Positions 9,667-18,029 of a stretch of DNA of 64,000 nucleotides are shown here, piece after piece; the first letter of the stretch is position 1, and each line of letters starts with the position of its first letter. A program made the position numbers and the translations under genes. The notes beneath the pieces are model-generated. The model did no database searches, was not told the origin of the DNA, and saw only the letters and a program-made list of their open reading frames with translations. Source of the DNA: an uncultured Hyphomicrobiales bacterium. GTDB lineage: Bacteria; Pseudomonadota; Alphaproteobacteria; Rhizobiales; Beijerinckiaceae. The stretch lies in the NCBI GenBank assembly GCA_903847605.1, contig CAINED010000080.1:62001-126000 (forward strand), read 5' to 3'.

Positions 9667-10325
9667 AAGGACAGGCCCCACTTCAACTTCATGTCTACGA
9701 CGACCTTGCCGACCGTGTGCGCCTCTTCGGCGAATTTGTACTTGGTCAGAACCTTGTTGAGCCGCTCCAGACGCGGCTGCATGTCGTTATAGGCGCCTTC
9801 GCTGCTGGCGACGAGCGGCGCCGCACGCACGAGCTTGTCGAGGAAATTCTTCAGCACCGGCTGGTACTCCTCCGGCGGCAGTTTCGTGATTTTCGGCACC
9901 TGATGCGCGACATGAGTAATGCCGAGCGCGTCGTTGTATCTGACCAGATTATCCGTCCAGATTTCTATGGCGCGCAGGGACTGGCCTTCGGCGCCGGCTT
10001 GCAGCGCGAGCTCCCGCGCAACGAGGCTTTTATTGTAGTCGAGCTTGCCGAAGAGATCGAGAAGGAAGCGCGCTCCGGCGTGCCGCCCCTTGGTGCGCAG
10101 GTCGCGCATCATCGTGATGAGACGGATACGCATGTCGTTGGAATAGTGCTTCTGAAAACCCGCCGCGAGCACCTCGAGCGCGTGGCCGCGCCGTTCGGGG
10201 CCGAGATCGCCGAGCGCGTCGATCTGGTCAAGGTCGCAGGCAGCGTCCGCGGGGAGAGAGACCGCCGTCAGATAATGGACGAGTGAGAGCGGCGCAGGAC
10301 CTTGTGTCTGCTCGGGCGCGTTCAT
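9663..10325 (-). CDS. Hypothetical protein, soluble and mainly helical
   Basis: I do not recognise this 220-aa protein. It has no signal peptide or membrane segment and is rich in Leu, Ala and Lys/Arg, with amphipathic stretches such as KVLTKYKFAEEAH near the C terminus. The codon pattern and length support a real gene. It is convergent with glgX: the two stop codons overlap (9663-9666), leaving no room for a separate terminator. It is followed by the glycosyltransferase and kps genes on the same strand, but 79 bp separate it from the nearest one upstream. It could belong to either the glycogen or the capsule region. Confidence 0.7.
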   Translation of the reverse strand: MNAPEQTQGPAPLSLVHYLTAVSLPADAACDLDQIDALGDLGPERRGHALEVLAAGFQKHYSNDMRIRLITMMRDLRTKGRHAGARFLLDLFGKLDYNKSLVARELALQAGAEGQSLRAIEIWTDNLVRYNDALGITHVAHQVPKITKLPPEEYQPVLKNFLDKLVRAAPLVASSEGAYNDMQPRLERLNKVLTKYKFAEEAHTVGKVVVDMKLKWGLSF

Positions 10326-10404
10326 CGCTTCCGTCTCCAGTCGAACCTCTCGCTGCCGCCGCAGCCATTCGCGCGGAAATGAAATCCGGCGTCATTCTGA
10401 GCCG

Positions 10405-11655
10405 TCATTTATCAGAGGGTATCGGCCAGTTCCACCCCGGAAATCGCAGCGAGTTTTCCCAGCTTCGCACTGTAGCAGGGCCTATTTCGTGGGCATGGGC
10501 GCGCAGATGCTCGCGCAATTTCGCGCCCATTGTCGCGGGCGCTGCGAGTTCGGCCCGGGATAGCACAATGCCATTGCCGTCGGCGCGCACGATATCTTCG
10601 AGTTGTTGCCCTTCGGCGCACAGCACGGGAATGCCGAACATACGCGACTGATGGAATTTGCTCGGCTCGGCCATGCGGTAGGAGAGGCAGAGATCCTCAA
10701 TGACGCACCATGAAAGGAACGTCGCGTCTGTCTTCATGAGTTCGAGCAGCTTGTCTTCGTAATCGTAGCCGAAATGTACTGTGACGTTTTCGAGGCTGCG
10801 CACCCATTCGAGAGCGGGATGGAAGGGCAGGAAGTCCGGCACGAACATCGTCACGCGCAGGTGATTGCGCGCCCCGGCTGCCGCCTCGCCGAGAATCTGC
10901 AAGCCGCGTCCCAGCGACGGCGCCCCGAAATAGACGATATGAAGAGGTTTTTCCGGATCGATTTTCTCGTCCGGTTTGTGCGACTCCTCGTAGTAGGCAT
11001 TGGGCACGTAATCAATTTTGACCGGCGCGTAGAGATCGGCGCTGCGGGCGCAGATTCCCTGGCTGACGCAGCCCATGCGCCACGACCTCGAGGCAACCCA
11101 GGCTTCGACTGCAAAGTCGACGACGATGCGCGCTGTCGAATTGTTCTCGCGGTTCCGGAACGGGCTGAACTCGTGGGCATCGTAATAGAGTCGCTCCGCC
11201 GCCCTGGCGCCGAGCAGGGCGCGTGCGTACGCACCTGCAAGAAGATCGTTGGCGACGACGAGGTCCGGCTGGCGGGCCATGCTTTGTCGCATGAGGTGGC
11301 CGCGATAGATCGCACCCAGCATGCTCATCGCTTCGTGGGTATAGTGCGTGAACCATGGATAGCGATATTCGCCGATCCGTTCGCTGCGCCACAATTTGCG
11401 CAAACGGCCGATACGTTTCAGCATCTCGAAATAGATCACGATGCTGTCGCGCCATGTGCGAAACGCTGCAATCGATTTTGCTGCGAGATTGGCAGGCATT
11501 CGATCGCGCGCATCGACAATCGACGCCGAATAGCCGCGCTCTTCGATATCGCGAATCATGGCGCGCACGCGGCGATCGGTCTCGACCGGCTCGTCGACGA
11601 CGATCAGGGCATGGCGGACCACGCTTGATTTCTCTGAACTTTGATTATCGGTCAC
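10405..11655 (-). CDS. Glycosyltransferase, GT4/GT-B-like
   Basis: The 416-aa product resembles retaining GT-B glycosyltransferases. It has an N-terminal Rossmann-like strand (HALIVVDEP), the stretch RQPDLVVANDLLAGAYA, and LYYDAHEFSPF, the YDAHE signature common in bacterial capsule GT4 enzymes. The second-domain strand is IVYFGAPSLGRGL. It probably adds a sugar to the capsule repeat on the cytoplasmic side of the membrane. The start at 11655 is GTG with only a weak ribosome site; an internal GTG a dozen codons later is an alternative. It lies 46 bp downstream of kpsS on the same strand. Donor and linkage cannot be told from sequence. Confidence 0.85.
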   Translation of the reverse strand: MTDNQSSEKSSVVRHALIVVDEPVETDRRVRAMIRDIEERGYSASIVDARDRMPANLAAKSIAAFRTWRDSIVIYFEMLKRIGRLRKLWRSERIGEYRYPWFTHYTHEAMSMLGAIYRGHLMRQSMARQPDLVVANDLLAGAYARALLGARAAERLYYDAHEFSPFRNRENNSTARIVVDFAVEAWVASRSWRMGCVSQGICARSADLYAPVKIDYVPNAYYEESHKPDEKIDPEKPLHIVYFGAPSLGRGLQILGEAAAGARNHLRVTMFVPDFLPFHPALEWVRSLENVTVHFGYDYEDKLLELMKTDATFLSWCVIEDLCLSYRMAEPSKFHQSRMFGIPVLCAEGQQLEDIVRADGNGIVLSRAELAAPATMGAKLREHLRAHAHEIGPATVRSWENSLRFPGWNWPIPSDK

Positions 11656-11701
11656 TCGGGCGTCTTTTCGGGCTGGTCCGGAGGGCGAAACGGGCCAGCG
11701 C

Positions 11702-13069
11702 TCAGGCGCGCCTTTGCTCCGATTTCGCCGGGGCCACCGGTAGTATAGCCGCAGGCGGCGATTCGATCTCCCCGCGGTCGCCTGCCGCGGCTCGGTGTTC
11801 GATCCGGGTCAGGAGGTTTTTGAACGTCACAGCAAAACCCGGCTTGAAATAGAATGTGCCGTTGACAAGGCTATGATTTCGGATCGCCAGGAGCATTTTT
11901 TGGGCAACCGTCTCGTCCGGCGCGCGCGGATCGCGCCAGAACGCATTTAGCGCATTTTCGCTGCCATCCCCGCTGACGAGTTGCGGCAGATTGTAGAAAG
12001 CGTTGCCAAGGCAAAGGAGCGGCGTGCCGTGATGCAGAGCCGAGAGCCCTGAAGTGCTGTTGACCGCGATGACGCCCCTGGCGTGACGAATCATCAGGCC
12101 GATCGAACCGTCGTCAATGAAGCGGACGCGATCCTCGATCCCGGCCAGCCGCGCCATTTCCCGGATCAGGGAGCCATGCGCGAAATGCCCGCGATCGAGG
12201 GGATGTCCCTTGAAGACAAGCATTTCACGAGGATCCGCATAGAGTGCAAAGGATTTGATCGTCGCAGTGATGAGCCGCTCCAATGTCCATCCCTTGCCAT
12301 GTGCGACGAGCTGCATGTCGTCGCTGACCTGCAGCGCCACCACGAAGAATTGCTTGTCGTGATGTTCGAGCAAATCCATCAGCGACTTGTGATTTGCGCG
12401 GAAATGCAGCGCCTTACGCCAGGCGTTGCGCGTCCAGAGGAAGAATTCCGAGACGAGGGAACGGTTGCGGTGGTGCTGGAAACGCGGAAAGAACGGCCGT
12501 CCGAAGGCAAGGCCGTACCAGTAAAGCGTGGCATAGGTTGCCATGGCGGCGAAGCCGTTTTTGCGGAACCGGACATGGTCTTCCGTCGCGAAGAGCGCGG
12601 GCTCGTCGGCCTGTTCGATCCGCAATGGCGAATTGGCGTTCACGCCGTAGAGTTCGCAGGTGATGTAGTCGGGCCTGATATAGCCTTCTTCCAGCACCCA
12701 AACGGGAATGCCCGCCTCGCGGGCGATCTTGATGGCGGCTGCATGGCGCGGGCGCTCATCCCCCATCAACACGATGAATTCGGGCTGGACGAAATCGACG
12801 AAATCACGGAACCACGCAGGCCAGCTGTCCTCGCCGCCGCGATAGTTGATCACGCCGTCGCCATGGGCGAACAGCCAGTCGCCGCCGTTGAAGTTGATCT
12901 TGATCGGGTTCAGGCCCGCGGCCTTGAGGTCCTTACGGAACTCGCCGAAAAAAGGGCCAACGGGGCCTTGCAACAGAATGCAGTTGCGCCGGGGCTCCCC
13001 CCCGAAGCGTCGCTGCCATCTGCGCGACAACGTATTTGAGTAGACGATACGACTGTCCTGCGAGGACAT
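11702..13069 (-). CDS. kpsS: Capsule polysaccharide linker transferase KpsS-like
   Basis: The 455-aa product carries the KpsS N-terminal signature LLQGPVGPFF followed by the INFNGGDW region. In characterised systems KpsS is the retaining beta-Kdo transferase that places the first Kdo on lyso-phosphatidylglycerol, starting the poly-Kdo linker of ABC-exported capsules. The N terminus overlaps the 3' end of kpsC by 137 bp in a different frame. ATG at 13069 is preferred over the GTG one codon earlier because GGGAA lies 6-8 nt upstream. The overlap includes codons for the conserved LLQGPVGPFF stretch, so a later start would break the family motif. Not distinguishable by eye from LipB-type homologues. 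Confidence 0.88.
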   Translation of the reverse strand: MSSQDSRIVYSNTLSRRWQRRFGGEPRRNCILLQGPVGPFFGEFRKDLKAAGLNPIKINFNGGDWLFAHGDGVINYRGGEDSWPAWFRDFVDFVQPEFIVLMGDERPRHAAAIKIAREAGIPVWVLEEGYIRPDYITCELYGVNANSPLRIEQADEPALFATEDHVRFRKNGFAAMATYATLYWYGLAFGRPFFPRFQHHRNRSLVSEFFLWTRNAWRKALHFRANHKSLMDLLEHHDKQFFVVALQVSDDMQLVAHGKGWTLERLITATIKSFALYADPREMLVFKGHPLDRGHFAHGSLIREMARLAGIEDRVRFIDDGSIGLMIRHARGVIAVNSTSGLSALHHGTPLLCLGNAFYNLPQLVSGDGSENALNAFWRDPRAPDETVAQKMLLAIRNHSLVNGTFYFKPGFAVTFKNLLTRIEHRAAAGDRGEIESPPAAILPVAPAKSEQRRA

Positions 13070-15107
13070 CACGTGTTCCCAAATGATCGGCCAGGCGCTG
13101 CCGTTGCGAAACGAAAGTTAAAAGCGATTCAGGACTGAGTGGTACGCCTACGCCATCAATTCGAAACAAATTGTAATCAATCAGCGCGCGCGCGACAACC
13201 TCGTCGAGAGATCGGGAGACGCCGCGACGATCCGACTCCACCTTGTCGATTGTGAGGCCCCACCCCGCATAAAACGGCATTCCCCAACATGTAACGGGCT
13301 TTCCGCGCAGCAAAGCCTCGAATCCGGCGAGGGATGTCATGACATGGATGTGATCGCAGGCCGAAATCCATTGCGCAGTGTCGCCTTCTTGCAACACCAG
13401 ATCGGCTAGGCGAGAGAGTTCGGTGGGATCGCTTCGTCCGGGCCGATTGCCGGAAACGACGTCCGGATGCTCCTTGTAGATCAGGAATGCATCGGGATTT
13501 TCAGCGCGCACCCGCGCGAGGAAATCCAAATTGCTCTTCGGCAGGATGCAGCCGAGGCGGATGGAATGATCGTCGGGCACCTGACCGAGCGCGAGCAGGA
13601 GAGGCTTCGCGCCGGCCTTTTCGCGCAAATCGGGCGGGGGCGCGCCGGAAAGGTTGTATTTCGTCAGGCCGAGGGCGACGATCCTTTCGCGCAGGATCCG
13701 CACCCGCTTCACCCTGTCGGCAGGGACGGGCGCTGAAGCAATCAGCGTTTCGAGGTCGCTGGGCCGTGTCGCATCGAAATAGATGCCGCTGTCGTCGATG
13801 CAGAGCGACCAGGGGAAGAGGAAATTCGAGCCGAGGCCGAAGGAACGGATGAAGCCGTCTTCGATGCGGCTGAAGCGCGCGCCGCGCTGGCGCATTTCGT
13901 CCGCAAAGGCGTCGTCGGATTTCATGCCCCACACGACGACATGGTCGCCGGCTTTCACCTCTCGCCGCGCACGGGCTTCGTCGACGAATCGCTGACTCCC
14001 TCCGCCCGTGGCAAGGTAGGCGCGGGCATGCGGCTGCTTCCAGCGGGAAAAGCCGACGCAGACATGGTTGCGGCCAAGCTTGCGCGCCTGTTCGCGCCAG
14101 AGAAGAAGCTGCTCGCAGGCTTCCTCTGGTGTCGTCCGCCGCCCGGTCGCGGGGTCCAGGTAAACCGGATAGGCGATCAAGGCGGCGTGCGCGACATCCG
14201 CGAGGGTTTTTGGGGCTGACCTTCGCCGCGCGAGGGCCGCTTCGGCCTCCGCTCCGTTCGCGCGATCCGCTGTCAGGCCCCATCCCGCATAGAAGGGAGC
14301 ACCGAACGTCGTGACGGGAATGCCGCGCAGGAGAGCCTCGAAGCCGGTCAGGCTCGAGACGGTCCAGACTTCGTCCACCTCCGCCAGAAGACCGGCAGGC
14401 GATGTGCCGGCCGCTACTGTGACAAGGCTTGTATGTCCCGCCGCTTCCGCGGCGCTGCCGGCCAGTCCCGCAGACTGGTCGGGATGGGGACGAAAAACGA
14501 GTTCGGCGTCCAGATGCTCACGCCGCGCTGCCTCGATCATCGTCCGGAAAGTCTCGGGCGAGGCGCAGGCACCCTCGATGGACCGGTCTCCCGCTGTCTG
14601 GTCCACGAGCAGGATGCGGCGCCGGCTGCGTGGCCCGAGCCCGCTTGGGACCGAAACAGGGTCGTTGTACTTGCTCAGCCGGTTGTCGCAGACGAGTTTC
14701 AGCAGGGCGGTGACCCGCTGCTCCTGATCGGCCGTTACTTTGGTTGCCCGGATGATTTCTTCCAGCCGCGAGGGACGGCGGGCGTCGAAATAGACGCCGA
14801 GGTCGTCGACGACATAGGAGATGCCGGGCATCCCGGCCTTGCCGAGACCGACTGAGCGCAGAAATCCATCTTCTACGGACCAATAGGGCAGGCTCCGGCG
14901 CTGTGCGGCGGCCCGCGCGCGGCGAGCCGAGGGGCGGTCTCCCCAGCCAAGCATGCCTTCGACGGCCCGGAAACGGCTGAATGCGAGCGGAATCAGCGCG
15001 CCCGCGCCGATTGCACGGGCCAGTGGGCTGACCTGATCGGCGGCTACGAAAGTCGTGGCCAGCAGCGCGCCTTCCGGGGGCAGATGGTCCTGACGATCGG
15101 CGGACAC
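12933..15107 (-). CDS. kpsC: Capsule polysaccharide linker transferase KpsC-like (two-domain)
   Basis: The 724-aa product has the duplicated KpsC layout. Two capsule-synthesis domains each contain a GFLRS or GFIRS segment (RSVGLG near residue 86; RSFGLG in the second half) and a repeated FEALLRG..T.G.PFYAGWGLT block. In characterised systems KpsC is a dual beta-Kdo transferase that extends the poly-Kdo linker after KpsS. The start at 15107 is GTG. The final 45 codons overlap the start of kpsS, and the last residues (ARPRWPFFRRVP) lie beyond the usual homology. It diverges from kpsM across a short promoter region. Confidence 0.92.
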   Translation of the reverse strand: MSADRQDHLPPEGALLATTFVAADQVSPLARAIGAGALIPLAFSRFRAVEGMLGWGDRPSARRARAAAQRRSLPYWSVEDGFLRSVGLGKAGMPGISYVVDDLGVYFDARRPSRLEEIIRATKVTADQEQRVTALLKLVCDNRLSKYNDPVSVPSGLGPRSRRRILLVDQTAGDRSIEGACASPETFRTMIEAARREHLDAELVFRPHPDQSAGLAGSAAEAAGHTSLVTVAAGTSPAGLLAEVDEVWTVSSLTGFEALLRGIPVTTFGAPFYAGWGLTADRANGAEAEAALARRRSAPKTLADVAHAALIAYPVYLDPATGRRTTPEEACEQLLLWREQARKLGRNHVCVGFSRWKQPHARAYLATGGGSQRFVDEARARREVKAGDHVVVWGMKSDDAFADEMRQRGARFSRIEDGFIRSFGLGSNFLFPWSLCIDDSGIYFDATRPSDLETLIASAPVPADRVKRVRILRERIVALGLTKYNLSGAPPPDLREKAGAKPLLLALGQVPDDHSIRLGCILPKSNLDFLARVRAENPDAFLIYKEHPDVVSGNRPGRSDPTELSRLADLVLQEGDTAQWISACDHIHVMTSLAGFEALLRGKPVTCWGMPFYAGWGLTIDKVESDRRGVSRSLDEVVARALIDYNLFRIDGVGVPLSPESLLTFVSQRQRLADHLGTRDVLAGQSYRLLKYVVAQMAATLRGGAPAQLHSVARPRWPFFRRVP

Positions 15108-15186
15108 GCGGCTCGCAACCTCTCGATATGCAGATTTTCCGCAAACGCGCCGGCCGCGCTGCCCTTCGATGTCTGCAATATTTGAT

Positions 15187-15192
15187 TATAAT
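15187..15192 (+). promoter_or_regulatory. Consensus -10 hexamer upstream of kpsM
   Basis: TATAAT at 15187-15192 is a perfect sigma-70-type -10 hexamer in the gap between divergent kpsC and kpsM. The best -35 candidate, TTCGAT at 15165-15170, is weak at 16-bp spacing. If this promoter is used, transcription starts near 15199, which excludes the upstream ATG at 15169 and supports translation of kpsM from ATG at 15253. Confidence 0.35.
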
Positions 15193-15252
15193 ATGCTACC
15201 CGTGCGCCGGATATTCGAAGCCGCGCGCGATTCACGCGGGAACCCGCAGGCG

Positions 15253-16083
15253 ATGACGGACGAGACGCAGTTCCGGAAAGCACCACTCCGCCCCTTCCAG
15301 GAGCGGCTGGCGGCGGCGATTGCGCTCCAGCAGCGGATTATCGTTGCGCTGTTCATTCGCGAGACACGCACGCGCTTCGGCTATTCGATGCTCGGCTATG
15401 GCTGGGTTCTGCTGGAGCCCGCTTTCAATCTCATCGTTTGGGCGGTGTTGTTCAACATGCTGGAACGGCACCCGCCGCTCGGCGCCAGCATGTTCATTTT
15501 CGTGGCGACCGCTTTTTTTCCATTCAAGCTGTTCCGCAACATGTCGGCGCAGCTTATGCCCTCGATCACTGCGAACCGGAGTCTCCTGTCCTTTCCCATC
15601 GTCCATAACCTCGACGTGATCATGGCGCGGGCGCTTCTGGAAGTCATAACTTTCATCGCCGTCACGGGCTTTTACTTCTCGCTGTTCGGCATTTTCGGCT
15701 TGCAGGCAGTTCCCGCGCAACCCATCGAAGCGATGCTCTGCCTGTCTGCCATTGGACTGTTTGGCTTCGGCATGGGCACAATCAATGCAGTGCTTGCCTG
15801 CCTTTTGCCATCTTGGCCGAGGATATACCCTTGGTATCTGCGGGTTTCCTATGTGAGTTCCGGCATCTTCTTTCTGCCGTCCCATTTGCCGCCCGCCGCA
15901 CAGGACATTCTCTGGTATTTGCCCATGACCCACGCCGTCGAATGGTTCCGTGTCGCTTTCTATGACGGCTACGAATCGACATTTCTGAACACGACCTATC
16001 TCGTCGCCTGGGGCGCACTGCTGACCTTTGTGGGCCTTGCGCTCGAACGCCTTCTGCGGCGCAGTATCAGCATCGCCAAATGA
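15253..16083 (+). CDS. kpsM: Capsule ABC transporter permease (KpsM-like)
   Basis: The 276-aa product is an ABC-2-type permease with about six hydrophobic segments. The N-terminal segment IRETRTRFGYSMLGYGWVLLEP is the typical cytoplasmic lead into the first helix of KpsM/Wzm proteins. It would move the finished capsule chain across the inner membrane together with KpsT. The frame opens at ATG 15169, but 15253 is chosen because it gives the family length and lies below a TATAAT box; 15169 and 15193 remain possible. Its stop overlaps the kpsT start as ATGA. Confidence 0.92.
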   Translation: MTDETQFRKAPLRPFQERLAAAIALQQRIIVALFIRETRTRFGYSMLGYGWVLLEPAFNLIVWAVLFNMLERHPPLGASMFIFVATAFFPFKLFRNMSAQLMPSITANRSLLSFPIVHNLDVIMARALLEVITFIAVTGFYFSLFGIFGLQAVPAQPIEAMLCLSAIGLFGFGMGTINAVLACLLPSWPRIYPWYLRVSYVSSGIFFLPSHLPPAAQDILWYLPMTHAVEWFRVAFYDGYESTFLNTTYLVAWGALLTFVGLALERLLRRSISIAK

Positions 16084-16751
16084 TCCGTTTCAGAAACGTC
16101 AGCAAATCCTATCGCGCGGGAACTTCGCATAAACAGATCCTCACGGATGCGACTTTCACGCTGCCGTGGCGCAACATCGCCATTCTCGGCGTCAACGGCG
16201 CGGGCAAGTCGACATTGATCCGCATGCTCGCCGGCTCTGAATTGCCCGACGATGGCGATATCAGGCGCGACGTCAGCGTGTCATGGCCGCTCGGTTTCGA
16301 TGGCGGCTTTCACGGCAGCCTGAGCGGTATCGAAAACCTGCGATTCATATGCCGCATCTACGATCGCGACATGGAGGAGGTCTCCAACTTCGTCGCCGAA
16401 TTCGCCGAACTTGGCCGCTATCTCTACATGCCCATCAAGACCTATTCGTCCGGCATGCGGGCGCGGCTCGCCTTCGCCCTCAGCATGGCGATCGACTTCG
16501 ATTGCTATCTGATCGACGAATTGACGGCTGTCGGCGACGCGCGCTTCCAGGAGCGTTGCGCCCGCGAGTTCGGACGCAAGCGCGAGCAGTCCCGAATCAT
16601 CATGGTGTCCCACTCCGAATCGACCGTTCGGGAGTATTGTGATATGGGTGGCGTTCTCATCGACGGTCGACTCGATCTTTATGACGATCTCGATTCGGCC
16701 ATCCTCGCCTATCGCGAAGTGCTGATGACAGTGCAGGAATTGCCTGAATGA
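16080..16751 (+). CDS. kpsT: Capsule ABC transporter ATPase (KpsT-like)
   Basis: The 223-aa product is a compact ABC ATPase of KpsT length. Walker A is NGAGKSTLIRML, the ABC signature is YSSGMRARLAFALSMA, and Walker B is FDCYLIDE, with the switch His in MVSHSE. It powers capsule export through KpsM. Four-base overlaps with kpsM upstream (ATGA) and kpsE downstream (ATGA) show a tightly coupled kpsM-kpsT-kpsE operon. Wzt-type ATPases of O-antigen export are larger because of a C-terminal carbohydrate-binding domain, which is absent here. Confidence 0.94.
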   Translation: MIRFRNVSKSYRAGTSHKQILTDATFTLPWRNIAILGVNGAGKSTLIRMLAGSELPDDGDIRRDVSVSWPLGFDGGFHGSLSGIENLRFICRIYDRDMEEVSNFVAEFAELGRYLYMPIKTYSSGMRARLAFALSMAIDFDCYLIDELTAVGDARFQERCAREFGRKREQSRIIMVSHSESTVREYCDMGGVLIDGRLDLYDDLDSAILAYREVLMTVQELPE

Positions 16752-18016
16752 GCCCAGCGACCTTGCGAAATGGTTTGACGGCCGCCCTCAATCGGCTGCG
16801 CGGCGGCGATGCGCCGCAACAGCGAGCAGCGGCGCCGGGGGCCTCCGTGATCCGGCCGGAGCGGTTTCAGGGCGCGGGCGAGCCCGCGCCGCAGCCGCGC
16901 AAGATCGCCAAGCCGAAATATTCTTTCGCCCGCATGTCGGCGATCGTGATGATATTGATCCCGACACTGCTGGGCGCGCTTTATTACGGACTCATCGCCT
17001 CGGATCAGTATTCGGCGAATTTTCAGCTTGCCGTTCGCAGCAACGACCGGCCGCTGATGGAGGCGATGGCGCCGGCAATGGCGGGGCTCAATTCGTCGCC
17101 TGTCGCCTCCGATTCCTACATCCTGGTTGAATACCTGCGCAGCCGTCAGCTTGTCGAGGATATCGCCAAGACCGTCGATTTGCGCGGCATGTACAGCCGC
17201 AGCGATCACGATTTTGTCTCGCGCCTGTCGTCGAACGCCTCGATCGAGGATCTCGTCGATTACTGGAAGAAGAAGATCGACGTGCGCTTCGAGAGTCAGT
17301 CGGGCATTGTCACAGCTTCGATCCGCGGCTTCCGGCCGGACGATGCGCTGATCATCAGTCAGTCCGCGCTGAAGTTGAGCGAAGGCCTCGTCAACCAGTT
17401 GTCGAAAAAGGCGCGCGAGGAGGCCGTGTCGGCAGCCGAAGACGATGTGAGGCGAATGGAAATCCGTCTCGCAACATCCATCGCCATGCTGAAGAAATTC
17501 CGCGACCGTACCGGCGTGATCGATCCTGCCAAGGGCGCTGGCGCCGGGCTTCAGGTGCTTGGCAAGTTGCAGGAAGAACTTGTCCGCCTTCGTACGCAAT
17601 TGTCGATCTTGTCGAAGAACATGCAGCCAACTGCGCCGCCGATCATCAATCTCAAGCAACGTATCGCTGCGACGGAAGAACAGGTCACCAATGCGAGATC
17701 CGAAGTCGGACGCAACGCCGCAGATGCGCAGACGCCGGAGCTGACCTCGCAGCTTCTGTCGGAATTCGAGTCGCTGGAACTCGAACGGCAATTCGCGGAA
17801 AAGGCTTATACAGCGACCCTTACGTCGCTGGAACGCGCGAGAAGCGACGCCATCCGCAACCAGCGCTACCTGTCGGTATTCGTCGAACCGCATATGCCGC
17901 AGGAGTCTTCGCATCCCAAGCGCATCATTATGATCCTGACGGTGCTGGGCTTTGCATTCCTCGCATGGGCTGTCTTCCTCCTCGTCTATCTGACGGTGAA
18001 GGAACACATCACCTGA
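16748..18016 (+). CDS. kpsE: Capsule export inner-membrane protein (KpsE-like, PCP family)
   Basis: The 422-aa product has the polysaccharide co-polymerase layout. A membrane segment follows the N-terminal cytoplasmic region (IVMILIPTLLGALYYGLI, near residues 62-80), then a long periplasmic region with coiled-coil character, and a C-terminal membrane segment (IIMILTVLGFAFLAWAVF). KpsE bridges the inner-membrane ABC transporter and the outer-membrane exporter. The N-terminal 55 residues are Pro/Ala/Arg-rich. It overlaps kpsT by 4 bp and ends 13 bp from a convergent gene. Confidence 0.9.
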   Translation: MSPATLRNGLTAALNRLRGGDAPQQRAAAPGASVIRPERFQGAGEPAPQPRKIAKPKYSFARMSAIVMILIPTLLGALYYGLIASDQYSANFQLAVRSNDRPLMEAMAPAMAGLNSSPVASDSYILVEYLRSRQLVEDIAKTVDLRGMYSRSDHDFVSRLSSNASIEDLVDYWKKKIDVRFESQSGIVTASIRGFRPDDALIISQSALKLSEGLVNQLSKKAREEAVSAAEDDVRRMEIRLATSIAMLKKFRDRTGVIDPAKGAGAGLQVLGKLQEELVRLRTQLSILSKNMQPTAPPIINLKQRIAATEEQVTNARSEVGRNAADAQTPELTSQLLSEFESLELERQFAEKAYTATLTSLERARSDAIRNQRYLSVFVEPHMPQESSHPKRIIMILTVLGFAFLAWAVFLLVYLTVKEHIT

Positions 18017-18029
18017 GGCAGCGGCGCCT

